A DNA stretch of 64,000 nucleotides from Methylocystis hirsuta (GCF_003722355.1 NZ_QWDD01000001.1:3339001-3403000); one strand, 5' to 3'; counted from the stretch's first letter, positions 42,997-51,436 are shown. A program made the numbers and translations. Notes: generated by a model from the letters alone, not told the origin.

Positions 42997-45411
42997 TCAG
43001 AACTTGAGTTTGACGCCTCCCGTGAAAGCGCGCGGTTGGCCAGCGAGGATGCCGGCGCCCTGCGCCGTCGCCAGCCCGCCGGTCGGCCAGACGAGCGGCG
43101 TTTGTATCGGGGTGCCGGCAAGGAGCGAGTTGGCCATCACGAATGCGCCGGAGACATAAGTCCGATTGAAAATGTTCGAGACGTCGAAATAGAGTTCGAT
43201 ATTCTTGATATAGAAGTCTGCGATGTCGTGATTATAGTGAGCGTTGAGATTGACTAGGCTGTAGCTCGGCACAGTGGTGAAATTGGCGTTGTCGATCGTA
43301 TAGTCGCTTTTGAAAATATATTCGACATAGGCGCCGAGACCGGCGAGATCGCCGTGCGGCTGATCATATCCATAGCGCAGCGTCAGCGTATGCGGCGGCA
43401 CATTGGGAATCCGGTTTCCGGCGCGATTATATAAGACTGCTCGCCCGCCGACTGTTCCAAGATCATCCCAAAAATTGGTGACGAACTGGTTGTTGAACGT
43501 ATAGGCCGCGATCAGCCGCCATCCCTCGAAGGGCCGCCAATCGGCGTTGAGTTCGACGCCGCGGTGGAGAGAGGCGGGAATGTTCTGCTGATAAGACACA
43601 AGACCATTGCTCAACGTCAAGATTTCATTGCGGTGCCATTCATTGAAGCCGGTCACGCTGAAATTAAGCTCGGGGCTCGGCGTCCAGTCGATCCCGAGAT
43701 CGACGCCCATATTGGTCTGGGCCTTCAGCGGATTTTGTCCGACACCGTTTCGCGTATTGGTCAGGAAGACGAATGTCGGCGTGCTGTAGCCCGTCGCGTA
43801 ACGCGCCCGCACTTGCCACTCGGGGTTATAGCGATAAGTGAGCGACGCTTCGGGCGCCGTGTTCCAATAGTCGTTGTCGACGGCGACCTGGGTAGGAAAT
43901 CTGGGCGCCAGATTGGTCGGGTAATTATAGGCGGTATTGACGCCCCAGACTCGATTCCAGTTGGAGCTGAAGCCGATGACGCCGGTCAGGCCCGGCGCCA
44001 AAGCAATCTCTTCGCGCGCACGCAAACTGATGTTCGACGTGTAGGAATCCATCTTGCCGATCTGCGCGCCAATCGCGCCGCTGTACCACATATTGGGGAT
44101 CTGGTTAAAGGTCGGATTGGCGGTTTTGGCGTTGTTATAGAAGAACTGGAGGAAATGCGTCGCCGGAAATCCGAAGATCGGAACGTGACTGGTAATGTCG
44201 GTCTGCGCGGTGATGCCCACCGTCGGACCTCTCAGGGCCACCGGGCCGCCCTGGCCGTTCGGTCCAAAGATCGGCGGCGGCCAAGATGCGCTAATGTTAT
44301 CGAGATAGTCGTATGTGAACTGCGACCGCCACGTGGTGTCGTTATTAAAATCATGTTCGAACTGAACGCCGCCGATCTGTCTGAGGATGTTCGCATGCGT
44401 GCCAAGCTGCCAGACGCTTTGGCGAACGAGCGGGGTCGTTATTCCTTTCGCCGGCACGTTGAGATTGTTGCACAAATTGAGGTTCAGAGAGGTCGGGATG
44501 GCGCAACCGTTTTGAAAAGGATTGAGGTAGAAGACCGTTAAATTTTCTCGGTTGATGTACTGGGACCTCATGTCGTTGACGATATATTTCAGGGTGACGC
44601 GATCGGCAGGGGTCACCTCCCATCTGCCAAGAAACTTGGCTTGTTTGCCTGAGTAGGCGCCGTGATCTACAAAGCCGTTGCCATTGAGGTCGGAGGCGAA
44701 AAACGACAGATCGAAGCCGCCGAGCACGGCGTCCTTCACCGCCTTGCCGACGCGGACGTAATTGTTGACATAGCCGAAGCTGCCAAATTCCGAACCGGTA
44801 TGGACGCCGTCGATTTCGGCGCCGGTGAAGGAACGGAAATTGATCGCGCCGTCATAGGCGTAATTGCCGAAGAGCGCGGACGAGGGGCCGCGATAGACGT
44901 CGACGGCCGCAAAGGCGTGCGGATCGAGCAGGTCGGTGCGGCCATTGCCGTCGGCCGTCATGATCGGAAAACCGTCTTCCCACAGCATGATGTTGCGGAT
45001 GCCGAATGGAAAGGAGGATCCAAGACGGTTTCCGGACCCGCGAATCGAGATCATAAGATCGCGCGCATTATTGCCTTGCTGCACGGAGACGCCGGGGCTG
45101 TATTCCAACACCCTCCGGACATCCGCCAGGGGCGTCGGCCTGAGGAACTTGGTGTTGACGATCGTCACCGTCTCGCCAGGCGGATCACGATAGATCGGCA
45201 GTTTCGCGCGGACGGGATTAAAGCCGGGCGCGATTCCTTCTTCGCCCGCCGTCGACTCTCTTACAGCCGGAGTCGCGACCGGCGGTGGCCGCCGTGCGGC
45301 GCCGATCGTGATCTGCGGAAGCGCCTGCTGCGCGTGCGCGGCGGAGGCGGCGGACAAGAGCGCGAGAGCGCTGAGCGCTGCGCCATGCATCAATTTCGAC
45401 CGGGACGTCAT
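42997..45411 (-). CDS. mbnT: TonB-dependent receptor, methanobactin-uptake candidate (MbnT-like)
   Basis: The 804-residue outer-membrane receptor has a signal peptide and a plug with VRRVLEYSPGVSVQQGNNAR and FAAVDVYRGPSSALFGNYAY. The 22-strand barrel ends AFTGGVKLKF with a C-terminal Phe. Only about 65 residues precede the plug, so the STN signalling domain used by sigma/anti-sigma coupled receptors is absent. Position between mbnH and mbnE, all in one direction, makes it the likely importer of copper-methanobactin. The specific substrate is inferred from context. Confidence 0.85.
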   Translation of the reverse strand: MTSRSKLMHGAALSALALLSAASAAHAQQALPQITIGAARRPPPVATPAVRESTAGEEGIAPGFNPVRAKLPIYRDPPGETVTIVNTKFLRPTPLADVRRVLEYSPGVSVQQGNNARDLMISIRGSGNRLGSSFPFGIRNIMLWEDGFPIMTADGNGRTDLLDPHAFAAVDVYRGPSSALFGNYAYDGAINFRSFTGAEIDGVHTGSEFGSFGYVNNYVRVGKAVKDAVLGGFDLSFFASDLNGNGFVDHGAYSGKQAKFLGRWEVTPADRVTLKYIVNDMRSQYINRENLTVFYLNPFQNGCAIPTSLNLNLCNNLNVPAKGITTPLVRQSVWQLGTHANILRQIGGVQFEHDFNNDTTWRSQFTYDYLDNISASWPPPIFGPNGQGGPVALRGPTVGITAQTDITSHVPIFGFPATHFLQFFYNNAKTANPTFNQIPNMWYSGAIGAQIGKMDSYTSNISLRAREEIALAPGLTGVIGFSSNWNRVWGVNTAYNYPTNLAPRFPTQVAVDNDYWNTAPEASLTYRYNPEWQVRARYATGYSTPTFVFLTNTRNGVGQNPLKAQTNMGVDLGIDWTPSPELNFSVTGFNEWHRNEILTLSNGLVSYQQNIPASLHRGVELNADWRPFEGWRLIAAYTFNNQFVTNFWDDLGTVGGRAVLYNRAGNRIPNVPPHTLTLRYGYDQPHGDLAGLGAYVEYIFKSDYTIDNANFTTVPSYSLVNLNAHYNHDIADFYIKNIELYFDVSNIFNRTYVSGAFVMANSLLAGTPIQTPLVWPTGGLATAQGAGILAGQPRAFTGGVKLKF

Positions 45412-45442
45412 CTTCTTGTCTTTCCTAATTCAGGGTTGAAAC

Positions 45443-46621
45443 TCATTGAACAGGCGCACGCGTTGATCCGCTTGCCGTCGACGCCGGTTTCCAGGGGTCG
45501 GCGAAGCGGGGAGATGTCAGCAGGGAGTTGTCGGTCAGCGTTTTCAGAAAGGCGATCAGATCGCTCTTTTCCTGCGGCGACAGATCGATGGGCACGATCA
45601 GCGCGCTTTTGTTCGGATTGTACCTGCCGTCGCCCTTGAGAGGGCCGCTCGCGACATTGCGTCCGCCGGCCGCGTAAATGTCGATCACGTCCTCGAGCGT
45701 CGCGGCGCTGCCGTCGTGCATGTAAGGCGCGGTGACAGCGATATTGCGCAGGCTCGGCGCGCGAAACGCCCCCATCTCGGCAGGGTTGTGCGTGTTCTCG
45801 AAAACGCCGCGATTGGGCTCGGGATAGGCGCCCTTGCCATCGAGATCATAGAGTCCCGTGTTGTGAAACGGCGTCTCGATCTCGCGCGTTTTGGCGTGAT
45901 AGAACTGATCGTCGAAATTCACGCTGCCGTGGCAGTGATGGCATTCGGCCTTCTCGCCGAAGAAGAGATCCTTGCCGCGCGTCTCTTCAGGAGAGAGCGT
46001 CGCTTTGCCTTCAAGATAGAGATCATATTTCGAGGACGCCGAGACGACGCCGCGCTCAAAGGCGGAGATCGCCTTGATGACGTTGCCGAAGCTGATTGGA
46101 TCCGCCTCGCCGGGAAAAGCCGCCGCAAAGTCGCGGCGATAATCTGCGTCACTGTCGAAACGCGCGAGGATCTCTTTGCGGTTCTTGTCATTGACGCCCA
46201 TCTCGATCGGCTCTTCGCCAAACAGCGGGCCTTCCATCTGCCTTTCGAGGGTCACCATCGCCGGATTCGCCCAGGTGAGCGTGGCGCGCCAGGCGGCGTT
46301 GGCGATGCTGGGCGAATTGCGCGGCGTATGCTGGCCCGTGGCTCCGACGGCGACCGGGCGACCATCGGTGAACGCCAGCCGCTGCTCATGGCAGGAGGCG
46401 CAACTCTCCTTCCCGTTTCCCGACAGACGCGGGTCATAGAAGAGCTTGCGCCCGAGCTGAAAGCGCGCCTCCGACATTCCGTTGTCAGCTGGAACCCGTG
46501 GCGGCGGCATGAACTCGGGCAAGGTCCAGCGCCACGATTCCGCGCTCGGGGCCGTATCGCCTTGCGCGCCGCCCGCGATCAGAGTTGTGGCGAAGAGGAG
46601 GATGAGAGTTTCGCGCTTCAT
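45443..46621 (-). CDS. mbnH: MbnH di-haem cytochrome c peroxidase-family protein
   Basis: The 392-residue exported protein carries two haem sites, ESCASCHEQRL and AECHHCHGSVNFDD. MauG/CcpA-family features also occur: LGRKLFYDPRLSGNGKESC, NSPSIANAAWRATLTWANPA, GAFRAPSLRNIAVTAPYMHD. In methanobactin and related operons MbnH oxidises a Trp of its partner MbnP to kynurenine, as shown for the Methylosinus pair. It overlaps mbnP by four bases (ATGA), so translation is coupled. Confidence 0.92.
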   Translation of the reverse strand: MKRETLILLFATTLIAGGAQGDTAPSAESWRWTLPEFMPPPRVPADNGMSEARFQLGRKLFYDPRLSGNGKESCASCHEQRLAFTDGRPVAVGATGQHTPRNSPSIANAAWRATLTWANPAMVTLERQMEGPLFGEEPIEMGVNDKNRKEILARFDSDADYRRDFAAAFPGEADPISFGNVIKAISAFERGVVSASSKYDLYLEGKATLSPEETRGKDLFFGEKAECHHCHGSVNFDDQFYHAKTREIETPFHNTGLYDLDGKGAYPEPNRGVFENTHNPAEMGAFRAPSLRNIAVTAPYMHDGSAATLEDVIDIYAAGGRNVASGPLKGDGRYNPNKSALIVPIDLSPQEKSDLIAFLKTLTDNSLLTSPRFADPWKPASTASGSTRAPVQ

Positions 46622-47697
46622 TTCGTGGCCTCCACGCGGAAAATCTTCGTCGACGCGCCGGAGGACTGGCCGGCGTCATTGGCGTCAGGCGCGGTTTCCT
46701 TGAGCCGAAGCCCGAGATTTTCGAACATCGGCGCGCATTCGGGATCGGCCGGACCGCTCATGCAGCCGGTGGAGAATCCCTGGTCTTTCCCAAGATCGAT
46801 GCCGGCGAAGAGCGGCTTCAGATCGAGAACGACGCGCTGCCGCCCCGAATCGAAGGACGAGAGTTTCACGGGAATGCGATTTGGATTGGCGCAGGAGGTG
46901 ATTTCGCCTTTCGTCGCGTCGCCGCGACAGCCCGTCGAGCCAAGGTGCAGCATCCAGGTCGAGACTGTGATCGTCCCATCCGAGTTGACGCGCAGCGGCG
47001 CCGCCTTGGGCGCGTCGGCCATCGCCGGCGCGCCGCCGTCGGACTTGTCGCCGGACTTGTCGCCTTGCGCGCCTGCGCCATTCGCTGCGTCCGCCGGGCT
47101 TTTCGGCTTGGGCGGCGGACGGGTCACGCCGCCCTCGGGATCGACTTCGATCTTTATGAATTTGCGGCCAGCCTGCCAATTCCACGTCATCGACTGAAGA
47201 TCGAGCGGCGCGGGCGCGGTGGCGAAATTCGAGTGGTTGAGAATGACGTCCTTGCCGTCCTTGTCCTTGACGACGCTGGGAACGCCAATGACGAAGCTGA
47301 ACCCTTTGTAGCGGCCGCGCGGCGCCGATCCCTTGATCGTGTCGTTGACGTCGGCGCTCCCGACGCATTTGCCAGTCTTGTTTTCGAAATCGAGCAGGGC
47401 AAGGTTGGCGTATTGCCAGTCGTTTTGTTCGAGTTCGATGGGAACTTCATGGCCGGCGGCGTCGATCAGAACCGGCGCGGCGATGTAGAACCTGGCGTCG
47501 TGGAGCTGCGCCGGCTGTCCGCCGGTTCCGAGCCCGGCGATGTCGTGGCCGCATTCGACCGGTTGATCGCCCGCCGCAAGCGCAAAGCGTATCGCAACCG
47601 GCTGTCTTTCGCTCGCGTCGGGTTTGTTGGCGGCATGCGCGACGCTAATCGCGGCAAGCCCGCCGATGGCGACGGCAAATCGGTTGAATGCGCTCAT
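46618..47697 (-). CDS. mbnP: MbnP copper-binding partner of MbnH
   Basis: The 359-residue protein (ATG 47697) has a signal peptide (AVAIGGLAAISVAHA) and the MbnP/DUF layout QPVAIRFALAAGDQPVECGH, LHDARFYIAAPVLIDAAGHE, GRYKGFSFVIGVPS, WNWQAGRKFIKIEVD and GSTGCRGDATKGEITSCANP. A low-complexity Asp/Gly/Ala insert of about 40 residues (GAGAQGDKSGDKSDG) separates two halves. Conserved Trp residues (NDWQYAN, TWNW, STWMLHLG) include the candidate for kynurenine formation. Located directly before mbnH. Confidence 0.9.
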   Translation of the reverse strand: MSAFNRFAVAIGGLAAISVAHAANKPDASERQPVAIRFALAAGDQPVECGHDIAGLGTGGQPAQLHDARFYIAAPVLIDAAGHEVPIELEQNDWQYANLALLDFENKTGKCVGSADVNDTIKGSAPRGRYKGFSFVIGVPSVVKDKDGKDVILNHSNFATAPAPLDLQSMTWNWQAGRKFIKIEVDPEGGVTRPPPKPKSPADAANGAGAQGDKSGDKSDGGAPAMADAPKAAPLRVNSDGTITVSTWMLHLGSTGCRGDATKGEITSCANPNRIPVKLSSFDSGRQRVVLDLKPLFAGIDLGKDQGFSTGCMSGPADPECAPMFENLGLRLKETAPDANDAGQSSGASTKIFRVEATK

Positions 47698-47855
47698 GAT
47701 TACTCTCCTGTCGACGACGAGCGTTGAGATTTGTCTTGGCCACGCGCAAGCGGCGACGACCGGCGGCGCGTGTGAAAACACGCGCGGCGCACATCAAACG
47801 CGAGGGATTGGCGAGTGGGGTCGAGGACCCGGCAGCCGGCCGCTAACGCGCTCTC

Positions 47856-48269
47856 TTAGGAGAGAAGCGACGGGGGTGCGCGAGAGAGCCTATTTCTGGG
47901 CCATTGCGTGGTCGGCGGCGCGATATCGCGCTCTTCCGGCCAAAGAGGGGGAGTCTCAGACAAGGGCGCCAGCACGAGAACGACGGCGGATAAGAGAACC
48001 TTTGCTCCGAGGTCGTCGCTTCGGTCGCTGAGAAAGCAAGCCATGCAGTGCATGTGCTGAACGTGCGGAGCCTTGCCGTCGCCATTGGTTTGGTCGGCGC
48101 AAAGCTCATTCGCCATCGCTACGGGAGAGCTTAGGAACGCGCTGAAATCGCCGCCGTGGCGTCCGTGGGAAAAAATAAGACCCAAAGCTTGTTGAAACAG
48201 CAGACAAGCGACGGCGGCCGCCACAATCGGACGCATGAATCGCCGCATTTGTTTCTTGTCTTGCCGCAT
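47856..48269 (-). CDS. Small exported Cys/His DUF2946-like protein upstream of mbnP
   Basis: The 137-residue product, when started at 48269 (other in-frame ATGs at 48248 and 48236 are possible), has a hydrophobic N-terminal segment (PIVAAAVACLLFQQALGLIF). A Cys/His motif PHVQHMHCMACFLSD and a second hydrophobic segment follow, and it ends SRAPPSLLS. The CMACF block and RAPP end fit the DUF2946 type and match the two genes flanking the first TonB locus. It probably leads the mbnP-mbnH-receptor-mbnE transcript. Function unknown; copper binding is an inference. Confidence 0.65.
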   Translation of the reverse strand: MRQDKKQMRRFMRPIVAAAVACLLFQQALGLIFSHGRHGGDFSAFLSSPVAMANELCADQTNGDGKAPHVQHMHCMACFLSDRSDDLGAKVLLSAVVLVLAPLSETPPLWPEERDIAPPTTQWPRNRLSRAPPSLLS

Positions 48270-48673
48270 ATCGAATTCTGAGTGCACAAGGATTAACTTG
48301 TCAACGACGGTTATCGCCCAACTTTTGCAATATTTTGAACTGTTGCGCTGCAGCCACACTTGGTCTTTGCAATTTGTCTTTGTCGTTCAATTGACGGGCG
48401 CGAAGAGGCCGTGCGCTCCGACATCACTCCAAATGGCGGCGCGACCGCCGGCGCAGCATCTCTCGCACAGACCTTTCGTCCGTAATGAAGATCCTGTGGC
48501 GACTTGAGACCGCGCAGCAGGGCCGCCGACCGTTGCTGTTTGTCAACGCGTCTCCGCCTTGTCGGACCCTAATCGTTCCGCCATGCGCGCATCGTATAAG
48601 GAGTTTCCGTATTGCCGCGCACGAGTTTCGCGCCTATGATCCGCGCACCGTAGGCAATGGTTGGCGGCAATCC
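48270..48673. promoter_or_regulatory. Divergent promoter region of the methanobactin locus
   Basis: These 404 bases lie between the minus-strand arm (DUF2946-like gene, mbnP, mbnH, receptor, mbnE) and the plus-strand arm. The first part is AT-richer than its surroundings (around 48285-48390). No convincing gene, RNA or long inverted repeat was seen. Copper-responsive promoters for both arms are expected here, but I could not identify -35/-10 elements or an ECF promoter by eye. Confidence 0.5.
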
Positions 48674-49009
48674 ATGCTCGTTCGGCTCATTCTTTTCGTT
48701 GCGATATTGCTGCAAGTCGCTGGCGTTTCGACTGTCGCCGCGCGCGCTCAATCTCATTCTATGTCGTTCCGGGCCGTTGTCTGCAAAAGCGATGCGATTC
48801 CCGCGGCGCCTCACGCGCCGGGCGAACACGACGGCTCTTGCTCGGACTGCATCGCGTGCTGCAACGCTCAGCCGCAGATCTTCTGCGTCTATGATCAGGT
48901 TGCGCGCCTGTCCTTTCCAACGGCGCGAATCAGCGTTCTCGCGCTTCCGATCCTTCCCGTTTCCCGAACGCCGTCGGCAACGCCGCCAGCGCGCGCCTCC
49001 CCCGTCTAA
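48674..49009 (+). CDS. Small exported Cys-rich protein at the head of the mbn plus-strand arm
   Basis: The 111-residue protein (ATG 48674) has a signal peptide (LILFVAILLQVAGVSTVAA) and the cluster SCSDCIACCNAQPQIFCVYD near residues 55-74. Five cysteines within 18 residues suggest metal or disulfide chemistry. The C-terminal Pro/Arg/Ala-rich tail resembles DUF2946-like proteins. It lies 135 bases before the ECF sigma gene on the same strand. No function is known. Confidence 0.65.
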   Translation: MLVRLILFVAILLQVAGVSTVAARAQSHSMSFRAVVCKSDAIPAAPHAPGEHDGSCSDCIACCNAQPQIFCVYDQVARLSFPTARISVLALPILPVSRTPSATPPARASPV

Positions 49010-49144
49010 AGCCACGGCCGTACGTCCGCGCCGGAAGCAATGACGTCCGCGGATCGAAACCACGCATCGCCGATGCCCCTGGGGCCGCTCGGCGTGATGC
49101 GTTTTGAATATTCGGCGCGCTTGGAGACAAGCGGGGAGGCGCTG

Positions 49145-49972
49145 ATGCAGAAGTCCCATGAGACGATCGACCGACTGTTTAGAAGCCATCATCGCGATCT
49201 GATAACGCGGGCGCGCCGCGTGATCGGCTCGGGAGACGCAGAAGACCTGGTCCAGGAAGCCTATCTCAAAATGCTGGAAAGCGACCGTGGCGAACTGATT
49301 TCGAATGCGCGCGGCTATGTGTCGAAGATGACGTGCACGCTCGCGATCGACAATCTTCGAAGGCAAAGAACGCACGCTCGAGCGCTTGCCGAAGACGGCG
49401 CATGGTTCCAGTCGCCCGCTCGAGACGCGCAAATCACGTCGGCCCTCGACGCATTCGGCCTGGCGCAGGACGTTCAAGCAGCCCTGGCGCGGCTGCCGCG
49501 ATGCTGTCGTCAGATATTCCTGATGAGTCGGATTCTAGGTTTCAGCCATTCGGAGATCGTACAGGAACTCGGCGTTTCCTTGAGGACGGTCAATCGCAGC
49601 CTGGGTCGGGCGCTCGAGCATTTCGATCGCGCCTTCGATATTCCGCGGCCGAGCGACCCCATGGGCGCGCCGCCTCTCGAGGCGGCGGCTTCGCCGCGCG
49701 AGCGCTTGGCGGCGCCATCGGTCGCCCGGGATGCGACGGACATAACAGTCCCCTCGGCCCGAAAAAAATCTCGCCGCATGCTGTCCGATTTTTGCGAGCC
49801 CGCTCGTCATACCATTCGGGTTCCGCGTTCTGCGGCGCCCGTCTGGACTTTCCAGACGAACTCAAAAGGGGAGGCCCCTATGACCATCCGTATCGCCAAG
49901 CGCATTACTCTTAACGTTGTTGGCCGCGCCGGCGCCATGTGCGCTTCGACCTGCGCCGCCACGAACGGCTAA
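49145..49972 (+). CDS. mbnI: ECF sigma factor (MbnI-like), frame open through mbnA
   Basis: The ECF sigma-70 protein starts at ATG 49145 behind a strong GGGGAGG site; a start at 49040 is also open. Region 2 (DAEDLVQEAYLKMLESD) and region 4 (LPRCCRQIFLMSRILGFSHS, then EIVQELGVSLRTVNRSL) are complete within about 165 residues. Beyond that the frame stays open for about 80 residues of Pro/Ala/Arg-rich sequence and enters the mbnA frame, ending only at the mbnA stop. The usual stop is therefore missing and a sigma-MbnA fusion of 275 residues could be read. Alternatives are a lost stop, an indel, or chance openness of GC-rich spacer. No anti-sigma (FecR/MbnR) gene follows. Confidence 0.82.
   Translation: MQKSHETIDRLFRSHHRDLITRARRVIGSGDAEDLVQEAYLKMLESDRGELISNARGYVSKMTCTLAIDNLRRQRTHARALAEDGAWFQSPARDAQITSALDAFGLAQDVQAALARLPRCCRQIFLMSRILGFSHSEIVQELGVSLRTVNRSLGRALEHFDRAFDIPRPSDPMGAPPLEAAASPRERLAAPSVARDATDITVPSARKKSRRMLSDFCEPARHTIRVPRSAAPVWTFQTNSKGEAPMTIRIAKRITLNVVGRAGAMCASTCAATNG
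49640..49879 (+). other. Spacer between sigma-factor domains and mbnA
   Basis: This stretch encodes the non-conserved tail of the sigma frame. It holds a hairpin CCGCCTC-TC-GAGGCGG near 49670-49686 and a run of seven As near 49764-49770. A dedicated mbnA promoter could lie between these and the ribosome-binding site, but none was identified with confidence. Confidence 0.35.
49864..49874 (+). promoter_or_regulatory. Ribosome-binding site of mbnA
   Basis: AAAAGGGGAGG ends 5 bases before the mbnA ATG at 49880. This near-perfect Shine-Dalgarno sequence shows that mbnA is translated from its own start rather than only as the tail of the sigma frame. Confidence 0.8.
49880..49972 (+). CDS. mbnA: Methanobactin precursor peptide MbnA
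   Basis: The 30-residue precursor has a leader (MTIRIAKRITLNVVGRAGA) and a putative core MCASTCAATNG. The leader and the core C-A-S-T-C-A-A-T-N-G resemble the Methylocystis (group II) precursors known to me. The two Cys would be converted by MbnBC into two heterocycle/thioamide pairs that bind Cu(I), and the Thr between them is the expected sulfation site. The core here starts with Met where other Methylocystis sequences I recall have Arg; cleavage position is not visible. It is followed by mbnB after 77 bases. Confidence 0.93.
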   Translation: MTIRIAKRITLNVVGRAGAMCASTCAATNG

Positions 49973-50049
49973 GGACGGTCAGTTTGCGCCGTCGGCCCCC
50001 GGCCTGCGGCGCAAGCGACGTTCGGCCAGCAAAACGAAGGCGACAATAG

Positions 50050-50877
50050 ATGCGGCTTGGCTTCAATTTCACGCTCGGCGACACCTATGACATGGTTCAG
50101 AGGCTGCTCGCGGAAGGGCATATCGACTACTGCGAATTCCTGATCGACAATTTTTTCTGCGTCGATCCGGAGGAACTGGCCAAGGCGTTCGATTGTCCCA
50201 TCGGCCTGCATATTATGTATTCAAAGTTTCTAGAAGCCAATCGGCCGACGCTGGTCGATTTTGCGGCGCGGCTTCGAGACTACATCGATGTGCTGAATCC
50301 GATGTACGTCTCCGACCACATTCTGCGCTTCACTCATGAAGGGCGCGCTTTTTTTCACTTGGGTGAAATCGACTATTCCACCGAATATGAATCCGTCCGC
50401 GACCGGGTCGTCGCCTGGCAGGAAATCGTCGGACACCGCATCCATTTTGAAAATTATCCCTCCATCATGGACGGGGGCAGAGAGGCGCCCGCTTTCTTCG
50501 AGCGCCTGATGAAGGAAACCGGCGCCGGCGTGCTGTTCGACGCGTCCAACGCCGTTTGCTCCCATCGCAATTGCGGGACGCCGTTCGAAGCCTGGCGTAA
50601 CGTCATCGCCGAGGCCCGGCATTTCCATGTCGCGGGCTACAGGCATTCCCTGGTCGAGCCTTTCATCTCGCTGGACACTCACGCAGAGGCTCTGGCGCCG
50701 GATACGCTCGCCTTCCTAAAAGATTTCCGATCGGTCTTCGACAAGCCCGGCGCAACAATGACCTATGAGCGCGACGACCGGATCGAATTTGACGATGTCG
50801 TCGCTGATCTGAAGTTGTTGCGAGAGCTGTTCGGCCAACCGGAAGAAAGGCGTCATGATCTTGCTCTCTCTGCCTAG
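50050..50877 (+). CDS. mbnB: Methanobactin biosynthesis oxidase MbnB (DUF692)
   Basis: MbnB, with MbnC, is an iron-dependent enzyme that oxidises precursor cysteines to oxazolone and thioamide groups. The 275-residue TIM-barrel protein shows DUF692 residues typical of metal binding: His54, His90 (YVSDHILRF), Glu134 (HFENYP), Asp164 and Asn167 (FDASNAVCS), His193 (HFHVAGY), Asp209/His211 (LDTHAE) and Glu240. Its end overlaps the mbnC start by 23 bases. Numbering is from this sequence; ligand assignment is by family analogy. Confidence 0.96.
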   Translation: MRLGFNFTLGDTYDMVQRLLAEGHIDYCEFLIDNFFCVDPEELAKAFDCPIGLHIMYSKFLEANRPTLVDFAARLRDYIDVLNPMYVSDHILRFTHEGRAFFHLGEIDYSTEYESVRDRVVAWQEIVGHRIHFENYPSIMDGGREAPAFFERLMKETGAGVLFDASNAVCSHRNCGTPFEAWRNVIAEARHFHVAGYRHSLVEPFISLDTHAEALAPDTLAFLKDFRSVFDKPGATMTYERDDRIEFDDVVADLKLLRELFGQPEERRHDLALSA

Positions 50878-51436
50878 TCGAACTGATCGCGATCTCTACC
50901 CGGCGCTGATGTCGCCGGAACTGAACGCAAAATATCCTACGGACCAAAAGGCCTTCGTGCGGATCGACGTGAGCCTGCGCATGTATTGGCACACGCTCTT
51001 CGACATCTGCCCCGAACTGTTGGAGCTTTCCGGTCTCGACGGGATGTCGATCTTCCGGCCCTTTATGGCCTGGGCCGGAGAGAAGAAGCTCGCCTTTGAC
51101 TGGTCCTATTATCTGTGGGTCTACGCTTGGCTGCGCCAATCGCCGTTCAAAGAGCGGTTGCTCGCCGACGACAAATATCTGCGGTCGGTCATGGCGGCGT
51201 CGGCCGCGCGTTGGGCGATCCTCGATCGCGGCAGAGATTGCGGAATCGTCATCGGATGCGCAGACACGACGAATCTTGTCATCGGCTGGAAATGCCGCAG
51301 CGTTCGTTTGGGACGCGAGATCGAACTTATCGAACCCGAGGAGCCGCTGCCGGCGCCTCCGGATCTTTTCGGCTACTTTACGCTGCAGTCCTTTGAACTT
51401 GACATATTTCCGGGGTGGCAGAGCCTGGCGCGATGA
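50855..51436 (+). CDS. mbnC: Methanobactin biosynthesis partner MbnC
   Basis: The 193-residue protein is the recognition partner of MbnB, forming the MbnBC complex that binds the MbnA leader. Recognisable stretches are VRIDVSLRMYWHTLFDICPE, FDWSYYLWVYAWLRQSPFKE and VIGWKCRSVRLGREIEL. It lies within the overlapping mbnB-mbnC-mbnM run: its start overlaps mbnB, and its stop overlaps the mbnM ATG (ATGA at 51433-51436). Confidence 0.95.
   Translation: MILLSLPSRTDRDLYPALMSPELNAKYPTDQKAFVRIDVSLRMYWHTLFDICPELLELSGLDGMSIFRPFMAWAGEKKLAFDWSYYLWVYAWLRQSPFKERLLADDKYLRSVMAASAARWAILDRGRDCGIVIGCADTTNLVIGWKCRSVRLGREIELIEPEEPLPAPPDLFGYFTLQSFELDIFPGWQSLAR

Noticed and set aside
43564..44541. 325-codon open frame antisense to the TonB receptor
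   Set aside because: Shadow frame of a GC-biased gene; no domain, no ribosome-binding site.
46945..47727. 260-codon open frame antisense to mbnP
   Set aside because: Shadow of mbnP, which has a signal peptide and family motifs.
49333..49914. 193-codon frame overlapping the sigma gene and mbnA, considered as an anti-sigma factor
   Set aside because: Its Arg/Ser/Gly-rich translation has no FecR features or membrane helix and lies inside the sigma gene.
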